From the NCBI GenBank assembly GCA_016987375.1, contig PJRA01000216.1, positions 1,527,853 through 1,591,852 on the forward strand: a DNA stretch of 64,000 nt, written 5' to 3'. The stretch is from Brachionus koreanus. Lineage: Eukaryota; Rotifera; Eurotatoria; Ploima; Brachionidae. The position numbers and the translations under genes are program-made. The notes below the pieces were generated by a model, which did no database searches, had not been told where the DNA came from, and worked only from the letters and a program-made list of their open reading frames with translations. Each line of letters opens with the position of its first letter. The stretch's first letter is position 1. Shown in pieces: positions 35,101 through 44,995 of this stretch.

Positions 35101-36800
35101 AAATTGAACTCTCTTTCAACGTTTGATTGTCAATCACACCTTGAAATTTTGATATGTTAAATTTTTATTAAATTAATTCGCATGAAAATACAATCACGTG
35201 TCAGTGATTGAAATAAGTCCAGAACAGACCGATATTATAAAGCCATTAGTAATTTATTATTTTATTATTTTAGCTCTTTTTCTCTATATAAATGTATGAA
35301 TATTCTGATATGAAAACTTAAAATTTAATAAATAACATCGAATAAATTTTTCCGTCACGAAAAAAGGATTTTTTTTTAATTTATCTAAAAAAACTTAAAA
35401 ATTGTGCAAAAATATTGAATTTTCTTTGAAAGAAAAATATTTTAGTCATGTTCATAAAAATTAAATTAAAAAAATCTAGATATACAGATATTTGATTTAT
35501 TGATATTAGATTATGTTCCAAAAATTCATCAGCTAAAAAAATTTTGTCTAGCATGAATTTATTCAAAATTTTTAAATTGAACATACCAGCACTGAGATAA
35601 ATAATTTTTTTTTATCAACTCACTGTATTTCCATTTGAAAAATAATTTTTTTTTTAATTGCTATTACTTTTTATAAAAAAAAATCTATAAATTTTCTCAT
35701 GTAATTTTCTTTCTTTGATTTACTAAGAATTCATAGATTAGATAGATTAATATTAAATAAAAATTAAAAATTTCAAGTTTTCAAATGTTTTTTTTTTTTA
35801 TTTAGAAATGAATTCAAACTTACGTAAGATGAGTAAGAGTTATATGTTCGATCAGTGGAATAGAATTGCTCACACCTGAAACTAGTAGAAATGTAATACA
35901 AATATCATGGTAACCCTGGTAATAGTGTAAATTTTCATGCTTAATCAAAATTTTGCAAATATTGTCAATGAGTTGATTTTGAAGCTTATGTCTTAGTTTA
36001 TCACTGATTTCTTAAAAACAAAATTTATTTTTTTTAATTAGAAATTAAAAAAAAACCTGGTGGAAATCGTTTTAAAGTTCGAACGACATCAAGAGTAACT
36101 TGATTGTAATATTTGTTATTTTTTATTTGACTTTCAGCTTAATAAAAAAATTTATAAAATAATCTATCTTCAAAATAATATTAAACTTACTCATTTGATC
36201 GTATATTTTCAATGAAGAATCAATAAGCGCATTAGGAGAACTCATTGATCGGTTTTTGTAAAGAATCAATATTGGCCAAGCCTTCTGACGAAATTTCTTA
36301 TTCACAAAACCGTATTTTTCAATAGCCAGTTTCTGAATTACTTCATAATTATCAAAATTCAAATTCAGTGATTCAAGCTTCTTGAGTTTAAGACGTTTTT
36401 CTTCACAGTCTTCGAAGTTATCATTCTCATCATTTAAATAATCCTCAAATTCTTTTTCTGTTTCCCTGTCGTCGTCAAAATCGAAGTTTTCGTTATCTTC
36501 ATCAAGAATAAATGAGTCATTATCACTGGGTTCATTTAAAGAAGTATCAATGGAATCAATGCAAAAATTGCTCGTTCTAAAATTAGAATTGTCCAAAGAC
36601 GCCTGGGTTTTAGTCTCTTCAATAGATGGGGCGTCTACAAAAAAAATATTAATCAATCAAATTTTTAAAAGTTAACTTTTACCATAAAAAATATTGTTAT
36701 AATCACTCAAAGCACTTGCTAAGGAATCGGTATCGTCATCATCTACATTTTCACAATCTATAAATTTAACCGAGTCAACTTTACCAGCATGACTATTCAT
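32178..36800 (-). CDS. TBC1D20: TBC1D20-like Rab GTPase-activating protein, ER-anchored
   Basis: Eight exons: 36800-36683, 36634-36191, 36137-36057, 36010-35824, 33101-33000, 32944-32803, 32736-32540, 32484-32178 (525 aa). TBC1D20 inactivates Rab1 (and Rab18 in mammals) at the ER/Golgi. An acidic, disordered N-terminus (1-140) precedes the TBC domain (about 145-350): YGFVNKKFRQKAWPILI, the Arg-finger block VTLDVVRTLKRFPP, the Gln-finger block LHYYQGYHDICITFLLV, SWLITWYSHVM and IDCDMASLH. A charged helix (EEEELKRQKEEEF) comes next. Near the C-terminus a hydrophobic segment (about 483-502, FLFGLTFTVGVAAVAMYALN) is followed by 23 residues, as in the family. It is longer than human TBC1D20 (about 400) because of the N-terminal acidic region. 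Seven introns are short except the fourth (33102-35823), which is filled with transposon remains. A further 5' exon is possible because cttaacag-like acceptor sequence lies just upstream of the start. Confidence 0.88.
33562..33740 (-). mobile_element. SINE-like element with LINE-type tail
   Basis: On the minus strand the segment starts with a B-box-like GGGTTCAAACCC inside a 5-bp T-arm-like hairpin (33723-33738). It runs through a GC-richer body and ends at 33630-33562 with a stretch similar to the LINE 3' end at 35010-35075 (atcgacttgag, gtaatgaccctatg.tccaca.gga.tg). An A-run follows. A GGTCGAG/CTCGACC pair also brackets 33684-33740. A Pol III-type head plus a LINE-derived tail is the classic SINE layout, but the A box is not convincing. 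A rearranged LINE fragment is the alternative. It lies in intron 4 of TBC1D20. Confidence 0.45.
33840..35078 (+). mobile_element. Decayed LINE reverse transcriptase, split by a MITE
   Basis: A non-LTR retrotransposon 3' half with stops and frameshifts, in intron 4 of TBC1D20, opposite to the gene. Upstream of the MITE, FRTGVKQMC and the region around YIMKKA recall the RT block V-x-T-G-V-R-Q-G-C. Across the MITE, removal of the insert joins NLKG to LDLDDLVLISYTEA, the RT active-site block (usually ..ADD..). Later come FTHLGIITIS (F-x-Y-L-G block) with KDIKNR, a DNLAGKHLPHWKP stretch, GKPEVTWRSIIAKEFIEMGM and the terminal CSTR block. These occur in the usual order for jockey/CR1-like RT. The 3' end near 35075 is shared with the fragment at 25690-25791. 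Non-functional. Confidence 0.75.
34014..34382. mobile_element. MITE inserted in the LINE, with perfect 8-bp TSD
   Basis: The element is 34022-34374 (353 bp). It consists of two inverted arms of about 145 bp, nearly identical, around a loop of some 70 bp. Ends are GGCAATGTGAAATCTTAG and its reverse complement. Flanking direct repeats aaaggctt at 34014-34021 and 34375-34382 are perfect. The open frame inside (34089-34319) arises from the foldback and is not a gene. Ends resemble the element at 19200-19509 (shared GGCAWTGTGAA), so both probably belong to one non-autonomous family. The TSD length fits Merlin, hAT or P elements. Confidence 0.88.
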
Positions 36801-38601
36801 GTCAGGTGATTTGGGCTGTTAAATAAATATTTCAAAACTCTCAAAATTTAAGTCTATGATCGATTTTTTTAGTTATCTTTTCATTTAATTAAAAATCCAT
36901 AAGTGAATCACAATAGATTCAATAGGGAAATTTCAAAAATTGAAATTCTATGGCGTAATTGAGTTTTGGAATAATTTTGATAGATAATTTCTTTTAACAA
37001 ATGAAATTGCAAAGTAAAATTAGAAAATTTAAAAATTATTACTAAATATATTCTCTTAGCTAAGCACATATACAGAATAATATTTGCATTAGTTGCAAAA
37101 TTTAAATATTGAACAAAATGAGAATGTAATGTAAAACTCTTAGAAAAAATAAGATTTTGAAAAATTATTAAGAAAAAATAAATGAGATTTAATAAATTTT
37201 AATTTTTGTTTTTTAATTGCAAAATATTTTAAAAAAATCAAATTTCAATGTTATTGGATATGTTGGATATACGAGTAACTGCTATTACAGTACCAATATT
37301 TCAGAATTTTCATTTAAAGATTTAATTTTATAGAATTTTTTAGAATTGAATAAAAAAGAGCTAAACAATAACATATAATATGACTGAAAACAAAAATATT
37401 CAATCTTCATAAAAAGCAAATTTTTTTTAAATCAACATAATGAACTATTTGATAAAATATCCTTGATTGATCAAAGGATCCTAATCTGAGAGATAATCTT
37501 TGTTTAAAGATATGCATAGAAATATATAAGCGTTGCTTTCGGGAGATATTTCAAGCTCTTAAGCAACGTCAAAGGTGAAACCAATAAGACCATTTCTATG
37601 CTCTGGCATTTTCCGGTCTTCAGATTGCTACTTCTATGTTACCTATCATTTAAGATCTATCAGTTGGAAAGTGCTCATATTTAAAAATTTACTGTTAGGT
37701 ACTTACAAAACTTATAAGATTTTCTGCAAAAATTGTTTTTTCTTTATTAATTAGTTTGAAAATTAAATTTTTTAACAAACAAAAAACCATGAAAATTCTT
37801 AATAAAAAAAATATTTTTTTTATTTTAGAAGAAAATAAGTAATTGTAGTTTGTTTTTAATTAATGATAATAGAAAAAAAATATACTTGTTAGAATTAAAA
37901 ATCTTACTTTTTAATCTTACATCTAAGTATTAAATAATTTTATATCCTTAAAAAGTTTTAATAAAGGTAAAAACATCCTAAAACGAATGAATAAATTTAT
38001 CAAACCTAATTCAAATACAGGTTAAACTTCATTATTAGGTTGATTTTTTTAAAGTTAAAGTCAAAATTTTTTCAAAGAAAAATTTCTAAAAAGATAATTA
38101 ATTGCTTTTAAACTGAATTCTTATTTAATTAACTAAAACTAAATTATTTTCTAGCTTTTTGTAAATTTAGCAATTTAACTTTCTAATTTTTTATATCAAA
38201 AATTTATTTTATATAGATCAATCACATCAAGGATGAAACATTAGAAAACAATTTAAATAAAGCAAAAACAATATAAGTCAACCCATCTTCGAATTTTTTT
38301 TTTGTTTAAAAATTAGAAAATTAAAAATTTTTTTAATAATAAAATAAAAGCATTTTAAATTTGAATTTTAATCAAATCTTTTTTGATTACTGATATTGAT
38401 TGTGAGTACATAGCAATCACTAAAAAAAAATCATCATTTTTCGCCATAGTATGTCTGATTAGAAGACAATTATATTTATTTAAACTATTGAATATAAAAA
38501 ACATTTGTAAACTAAATTTTGCTAATTTGATTTTTTAAGTTTGAATAAAATAAGAATAAAATAATTTTGCATTATTCATTTTATTAAATTTTGAATTTAA
38601 A
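36801..38601. other. Spacer with a structured GC-richer patch
   Basis: 1.8 kb between TBC1D20 and SRRM2-like copy 2. AT-rich apart from a short patch at about 37523-37650 described separately. No coding segment recognised. Confidence 0.5.
37523..37640 (+). ncRNA. Candidate structured RNA (two hairpins after a TATA-like box)
   Basis: A less AT-rich patch starts with TATATAAG (37523-37530). Directly after it, CGTTGCTT (37531-37538) pairs perfectly with AAGCAACG (37561-37568). A second hairpin is formed by AAGACC (37586-37591) and GGTCTT (37615-37620). Between them is AAACCA (37578-37583), which fits the ANANNA pattern of box H. No convincing ACA box follows and the hairpins are short, so an H/ACA snoRNA is not established. 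It may be another small RNA or chance pairing. Confidence 0.25.
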
Positions 38602-39519
38602 ATGTACAACGGAATAGGTTTAACTACAGCAAGGGGAACAGGTACAAATGGTTACGTTCAACGAAATCTGAGTTTTGTGCGAAAAGTTAAAGAAAAAGTT
38701 GAGTATAAACCAGACGAGGAAAAGAAAAAGCTTGATGAATACGCTAATCGACGAGGCAATGCTGAACTATTGTTGCATGAGCGAAAAAGAAAAATAGAAC
38801 TAAAATGTGCTGAACTACAGGACGAACTTGAAGAAAAAGGATATTCAGAAGAAGAAATTCAGACTAGGATTGATCAATATCGAAAAAAATTACAAGAAAA
38901 AGAGTTCAAAAAAGATGAATCCAAAGCTGAATTTGAGTTTGATGAATTCGGTCGACCAGTTGCTGCCGATACTCATAAGATAGCTGAAGCAAATGAGCTC
39001 AAAAATAGAAAATTAAGAGAAGCATTTGGTTTAGGAGAATTTGATCCGGCAAAAATAGCTGAAGAACAAAAAAAGAATAGAGAAGAAAACGAAAAGAAAA
39101 TTAAAAATGATGAATGGCTTGATCCCGACGCAATCGATGATGATTTTGATGAAGAATATGATCTTCATATACAAAAAAGAAAGCTAGCTAGTCAAGTAGC
39201 TGTTGTAAATAAATCAGAAAAAGAGACCGTTCCAGAAAAGGAGCCTGTTCCTGTTCAAATTGAACAAAAAAAAACTGAGAAAAAAATTGAGAAACAAAAA
39301 AGAAAAAGTCGATCTTCTAGTTCATCATCTTCATCGAATTCCTCATCATCGTCTTCTTCATCGTCATCGTCCAGTACATCATCTTCTTCCTCGTCATCTT
39401 CAGAATCAAGCGATTCAGAAGACGAAAGAGATAAAAAAAGAAAAATTAAACAAAAAGAAGATGATAGAAAACGTCCGAAGAAAGACGAACCTAGAAAACA
39501 TGGGAAAAAAGCTAAATAA
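38602..39519 (+). CDS. SRRM2: Cwc21/SRRM2-like splicing factor, copy 2
   Basis: Single exon, 305 aa. The N-terminus MYNGIGLTTARGTGTNGYVQ is closer to the family consensus ([20 protein letters not shown]) than that of copy 1. The cwf21 domain at about 50-100, charged middle, Ser tract (about 235-275) and basic tail follow, ending RKHGKKAK. Expected role: spliceosome component in the active-site region, nuclear. From about codon 19 to the tail the DNA is nearly identical to copy 1; outside that core the two differ freely. The conserved start and complete basic tail suggest that copy 2 is the ancestral functional gene. It lies on the same strand as copy 1, with TBC1D20 between them. Confidence 0.88.
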   Translation: MYNGIGLTTARGTGTNGYVQRNLSFVRKVKEKVEYKPDEEKKKLDEYANRRGNAELLLHERKRKIELKCAELQDELEEKGYSEEEIQTRIDQYRKKLQEKEFKKDESKAEFEFDEFGRPVAADTHKIAEANELKNRKLREAFGLGEFDPAKIAEEQKKNREENEKKIKNDEWLDPDAIDDDFDEEYDLHIQKRKLASQVAVVNKSEKETVPEKEPVPVQIEQKKTEKKIEKQKRKSRSSSSSSSSNSSSSSSSSSSSSTSSSSSSSSESSDSEDERDKKRKIKQKEDDRKRPKKDEPRKHGKKAK

Positions 39520-40374
39520 AATATGATTTTAATAATTTTCAAAGTTATGAATTAAATTTTTTTTTCAAATTACAGAATAATTTTCAAGATATATGTATAA
39601 AAACAACATATAAAATAAATAGTAAAAATATATACATAATTCTTTATAAATAAAAAATTCAAAAACTTTGATTATTAAATATTTTCTTCTTGTTATCAAA
39701 AATTATTTATTTTGATTAGTTATTTTGAAATTTAATAAAAGAATTTTAACTCGATTGTCAATTTTTAATTACCAAAATTTATCCTATAAATTTGAGGATA
39801 GATTAGAACAGTTAAATTTTTTTAAATTATCTTGCTTTTGTTAAATTTAGGTTGAACTGATTCTGACGAAAAAAAAAGCAATATTAAAATATGAATTATT
39901 GTTTTTTTTTCAGATAAAAAAATTTTACAAATTTTAGCATCTATTAAATATGATCACAAGACTTATGAATTTGCTTTTTCCGATCTTGATAACTATATAC
40001 CTTACATTTGGTTAATAAAATTTAATATTTTTTACAGCCTTATTTTTTTTCAAAAAATATTTTGAATATAATCACAAATAAACTGTTTTAAAATTAGACT
40101 TAGATTTTTGATCTAATTTTCAAATTTTAAACTTTTTAAATAAGTAAATACAAACATTTAATTAGTGTAAAATTGAAAAAAAAAGACGAGCTTTTATGTC
40201 GCACACAAAAATTTGAATAAATAATTTCAATAATTTTTCTATATTTAAGATAAATTAAGTTTTTTAAAACTAAACGATTATTTTATGCCTTTATAACCAA
40301 AATTAAAGCTATAAAAATCAAATTAAATTTTGTTTTTATTGAATTTCAAAGTTAACAAAGGAGTGCAATATTTT
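39520..40374. other. Spacer before TMEM144 array
   Basis: 855 bp, AT-rich. No coding or repeat feature recognised; includes the 3' end of SRRM2-like copy 2 and the promoter of the first TMEM144 gene. Confidence 0.5.
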
Positions 40375-41455
40375 ATGGACGCTTTGGAAGCCAATTCAAC
40401 TTCTTTGCCAGCCTATTCGGGCTTTTTGTTTTTATTAGGCTCAGCCGTTTTTTATGGAAGCAATTATCTTCCAGTAAAACATTATGAGACAGGTGATGGT
40501 ATGTTTTTTCAATTAATATTGTGTATAGCCATATGGAATGTAGGTTTTGTGGTAAATTGTATTAGAAATTTTCCTCAATTTTATCCACTACCACTCCTTG
40601 GCGGATTCTTATGGGCAGTAAGCTAACACAAAATTTTTCAAAATTTGCTTTTCTAAAGGGTCAGTTTTTTTACAGACAGGTAATATAAACACGGTTCCAA
40701 TAATTCGCACAATCGGCATTGGTATGGGCTTACTAATATGGGGATCGCTGAGTTTGATTACTGGTTGGGCAACTGCTAGATTTGGCTGGTTCGGACTAGA
40801 CGCTAATGTACCATCTAACTTTACTTTGAATTACATAGGTATTGTACTTGCTTTGATTTCAGCCATTTTTTATATATTTGTGAAATCCGAAACTAGAACA
40901 GCTCAGGTTGATTCAGTCGAATCGACTAATTCTACTCAGGTCTTGATAGAACCTGACGAAAATCAATTGGATTTTTTTGACAGACTTAATCCAGTTAAGA
41001 AAAGAATAATAGGTATTAGTTTGGCAATTACATCCGGTATACTTTATGGTCAGTGCAATACGCCTGTTTTGTATACTACACAAATAAACGAATCTAAAAA
41101 TTATCTAGACTATATGTTTTCTTATTATACAGGAATATTACTAGGATCATTAGGATATTTTGTGCTTTATTCGGCTTTAAAAAAAAACAAGCCAATAGTT
41201 TATCCACAAATAATTTTGCCAGGTCTTGTATCCGGTTGGATGTGGGGTGTTGCCAATGTGTGCTATTTTTTAGCAACAAATGCTCTGAATCAAGCCATAT
41301 CTTTTCCAATTTCAAATTGTGGTCCACCAATTGTTGCCAATTTTTGGGGAATTGTTCTTTACAAGGAAATTAAAGGAAAACGCAATTTGCTAATATTGGG
41401 CGCTGGATTTTCAGTTGCTATAACTGCATCTGTATTAATTGGCTTGTCTACATGA
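40375..41455 (+). CDS. TMEM144: TMEM144-like multi-pass transporter, paralogue 1
   Basis: Two exons, 40375-40617 and 40676-41455, 340 aa, close to the family length of about 345. Predicted ten-span protein of the drug/metabolite transporter fold; TMEM144 proteins are thought to be carbohydrate transporters, with no firmly known substrate. Family features: FYGSNYLPVKHYETGDGMFFQL near the N-terminus, GGFLWATGNINTVPII, ITGWATARFGWFG, a charged cytosolic loop (about 175-215) before FDRLNPVKKRIIG, GILYGQCNTPVLY, GWMWGVANVCYFLATNALNQAISFPI and FWGIVLYKEIKG. The start at ATG 40375 fits the family. A possible AATAAA at 41507-41512 follows the stop. First of three tandem paralogues; only one intron, after FLWA. 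Confidence 0.93.
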
Positions 41456-41695
41456 ATAAAAAAATTAAATGAACTCTTTTTATCAATCATTTTAGTCTTA
41501 TAAATTAATAAAATTTTTTAAGTTTTTTTTTTGTTACACAAATTATATTTTTTTAAATATTCAACTTATTACAAAATCCATGTCCCATGATTAGATATTT
41601 AGAATTTATCAAAAAATAAAATTGGTTTTTATTTAAATTCAAATTAAAAAAGATAAATAGATTTTAATTTATGAAATTTAAATAAATTATTTTTT

Positions 41696-42932
41696 ATGAT
41701 TGGTTATCTAGACATAATGTATAATGTTACTACTACATATGAAGCGTCTATTTCAACCGAAGGAATTGTAAATTTTATCTGTTTATTTACAGCCAGTGTT
41801 TTCTTTGGCGGAAACTATCTACCAGTAAAACACTATGAAACTGGCGATGGATATTTTTTTCAATTAGTTGTTTGTATTGGTATATGGTTGAGTAGCTTGG
41901 CTATAAATTGGTACAAAAATAACCCAACATTTTATTTTCTTCCAGTTATAGGCGGATTCATTTGGTCTTCAGGAAATGTTAACTCAGTGCCAATTATAAA
42001 ATGTCTAGGAATTGGATTTGGTTCGCTTTTTTGGAACATTATCGGTCTTTTGGCAGGATGGGGAAATGCTAGATTTGGATGGTAAATCTGCCAAATCTTG
42101 TTTTCTTTTAACTTAAATACTTTTAGGTTCGGTGTAAAACCTGAGATACCATCGAATATTTCTGTTAATTATATTGGAGTGGCCCTTTGTGTGGCAAGCA
42201 TAATTTTATTCTTGTTTGTGGATGTAGAAATGGGTATTGAAGAAAGTCATGAAAGAGAACCTCTTATTAATCAAACTAGTCAAAACATTCAAGCTAGAAA
42301 TCTTGAAATTTCAAAAACAACAGACATTTTTGATCGCATGAGCATTAAGGTCAAGCGAATTGTTGGAACTGTCCTATCGATATTTACAGGAGCAATGTTT
42401 GGTCTAAGTCTTACGCCCATTCTTTACTTGGTAGATAACTATCCTGATGCATCTTCTGATTACAATATGTACGCTTTTTCGTATTCAACCGGAATCCTCT
42501 TGGGCTCTTTGATCTATTTTGTAATCTATTGTATCATTAAAAAGAATAGACCAGATGTTTATCCAGAATCTATTTTACCAGCCTTGCTAGTCGGTAAGTG
42601 AAAAAATTGAAATAATTTTAAAAGTTTATTTTTATTTTATTTTATTTTGAAAAATAAAAACTTAAGGATTAATTTGGCAAGTAATTAAAAGTAATATTTT
42701 ATTAAAAGAATCTTAGTTTTTATTTTAGATAGCTAACACTTGTTTTTTTGTTGCCACAAGCAGTTTAGATCAAGAGATTACTTTTCCTGTTGTAAATTGT
42801 GGCCCGTGTGCCGTCGCTTTTATTATCGGACTGTTGTACAAAGAAATAAAAGGGAGGAAAAATTTTATTCTAATATTTATCGGAATAATGCTTACAGTTG
42901 CTGGATCCATTTTATGCAGTTTTTCAAAATAA
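41696..42932 (+). CDS. TMEM144: TMEM144-like transporter, paralogue 2, with 14-nt microexon
   Basis: Four exons: 41696-42081, 42127-42593, 42667-42680, 42729-42932 (356 aa). Motifs are FFGGNYLPVKHYETGDGYFFQL, GGFIWSSGNVNSVPII, LAGWGNARFGWFGVKPEIP, FDRMSIKVKRIVG and, after the microexon, IANTCFFVATSSLDQEITFPVVNCGP and LLYKEIKG. The exon gattaatttggcaa adds GLIWQ, which replaces the GWMWG of the other paralogues. Without it this conserved block would be missing, and the frame is kept exactly. The intron after FLW(A) present in paralogues 1 and 3 is absent; an intron within the FGW codon is unique. Residues diverge most (GLIWQ, DQE), so this copy may be changing function. Another in-frame Met lies seven codons downstream of the start. 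Confidence 0.88.
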
Positions 42933-43795
42933 AAAATCAAGCTGATTCTGTTTAAAAATTTATATTTTTACTATTTGAATTATTTTTTTTCCGATCTCAA
43001 AATAGCTTTCAAATAAACATTTTGAAATTTAAGTTGATTTGATTTTTTTGAAGAAATATTTTTCATAAAATTTATCTCAACATATTTTTTAGAGGATATT
43101 TTCGAACTAATATATTAATTATTTATCATTCAATTAATTTATAATAGAAAAAAAAATTCTATCAAAAACTATTCTATGTTAACTATTATCATTATAAACT
43201 AAAATTTTATTCCTAAAATTAAAAATTAACTTTTTAAAATACTCGTTATTTTGTTGTCTTTAATTTGCTTTCATACGAATTAAAAATTCGAAAGGAATTA
43301 AATAATAGGAGCATCAAATATTTTGTTTTTGATAGATGAGGTGAATTGAAATTTTTAGAAAACTTAAAAATCATCAAGCCTTTTTTTAAAAAAAAACTGT
43401 CCTTTTATTTAGACGAAAAACAAGTAAGTTTAGAATTTATTTTTAGCTAGTGTCAGATTGTTTCAAATTGTTGATAAAAATAACAATTTTAAATTAACTA
43501 ACTTATTTTTGTTTATATTTAAAAATAGATATCTGGTTTTATTACGAATTTAAATTTTTTTTCCTGAATAAAATTTAAAAAAATAAATATTATGTTTATT
43601 TGGTCATTTGATGGGTGATCTATTTTAACAAGACTTTTAACTATTATCAACCGCGTGATTTAAAAGATTTTCAAAAATCGTCTAAAATTGTTAAGATTTA
43701 TCAAGCATCAAGAAAAAGATTTTCAAACAATCTAACCTAAAATTTTATCTTTTAATTTGTTTTTTTTTTAATTTTAAATTTTCAAAGTTATTTAG
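42933..43795. other. Spacer inside TMEM144 array
   Basis: 863 bp AT-rich sequence between paralogues 2 and 3; no additional coding remnant seen. Confidence 0.5.
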
Positions 43796-44995
43796 ATGGA
43801 TAATAATATAACAACTGTTATCACTACTTTATTAAGTACAACGCAATCACCAGAGTCCGTGTCTGGTTATGTTGGATTTTTATGCTTGACCATTTCAGTT
43901 TTATTTTTTGGGTCTAATTACCTTCCAGTAAAACAATTCCAAACTGGAGATGGGATGTTTTTTCAACTTATTCTCACACTTGCTATTTGGACAGTTGGTT
44001 TTGTGGTTCATGCAATTCGTGGATTCCCAAAATTCTATGCTTTGCCCATGCTTGGCGGGTTCTTGTGGGTAATTTAATTAAAGCTGAAAATATTGTATTT
44101 CTAGATTAATTTAAACTAGTCAACTGGAAATTTAAACACAGTACCAATAATTAAAATGATCGGAATAGGTATGGGCACTCTTTTTTGGAATACAATTCTT
44201 CTTATTGTCGGCTGGGCTGTGGCTAGGTTCGGTCTTTTAGGAGTCAAACCAGAAGTTCCATCAAATGAAATTTTGAATTATGTTGGTGTTATTTTTGCAT
44301 TGATAAGTGGAATTTTTTACTTATTTGTTGAAACAGAGTCATCAGTTCCTGAAGAGCGTCAGCATTTAATAAATGCACCTATTGCTGAAATAACAACTGA
44401 GACCGAAATTTCAGGTGTCTTGACCAATGTTGATGACGATATTCGGTCAGAAACTTTCTTCGACAAATTGAATACAAGCTCAAAAAGACTGCTTGGTATT
44501 TCAATGGCAATATTTTCCGGATTTCTTTATGGTTTTACTTTCACTCCTGCTTTGTATGTTCAAGACAACTATGAAAATGCAAGTCAGAATGGCCTCGATT
44601 ACGTTTTCTCTCTGTACACAGGAATTTTTATGTCCTCAATTGTTTATTTTACAATTTATTGCATCATTAAAAAAAATAAGCCCATGGTTTTTCCCAAAGT
44701 CATACTCCCAGCATTAATATCAGGTAAATTTTAATTAAGAAAAGATAAAAGTTTGAATTTAAAAATTTACTCAGGTTGGATGTGGGGAATAGCTAACAGC
44801 AGTTTTTTTCTTGCAAGCAACTCATTGACTCAGGCGATAACATTTCCAATAGTTTCAAGTGGTCCATCAGCAATATCTGCTCTATGGGGAATTTTTCTTT
44901 TCAAAGAAATAAGAGGTAGACAAAATTTTATGATATTAGCGTGTGGTTTTACGTTCGCTGTGATTGGATCAGTGCTTTGTGGCATATCAAAATAA
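43796..44995 (+). CDS. TMEM144: TMEM144-like transporter, paralogue 3
   Basis: Three exons: 43796-44068, 44120-44723, 44775-44995 (365 aa). A Thr/Ser-rich luminal start (TTVITTLLSTTQ) precedes the first span. Motifs: FFGSNYLPVKQFQTGDGMFFQL, GGFLWSTGNLNTVPII, IVGWAVARFGLLGVKPEVP, a longer acidic cytosolic loop (about 195-235) before FDKLNTSSKRLLG, GFLYGFTFTPALY, WMWGIANSSFFLASNSLTQAITFPI and LWGIFLFKEIRG. Predicted ten membrane spans as in paralogue 1. The first intron is one codon off the position in paralogue 1; the second interrupts the codon before WMWG, as in paralogue 2. Tandem order and motifs indicate local duplication, with moderate divergence. Confidence 0.92.
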
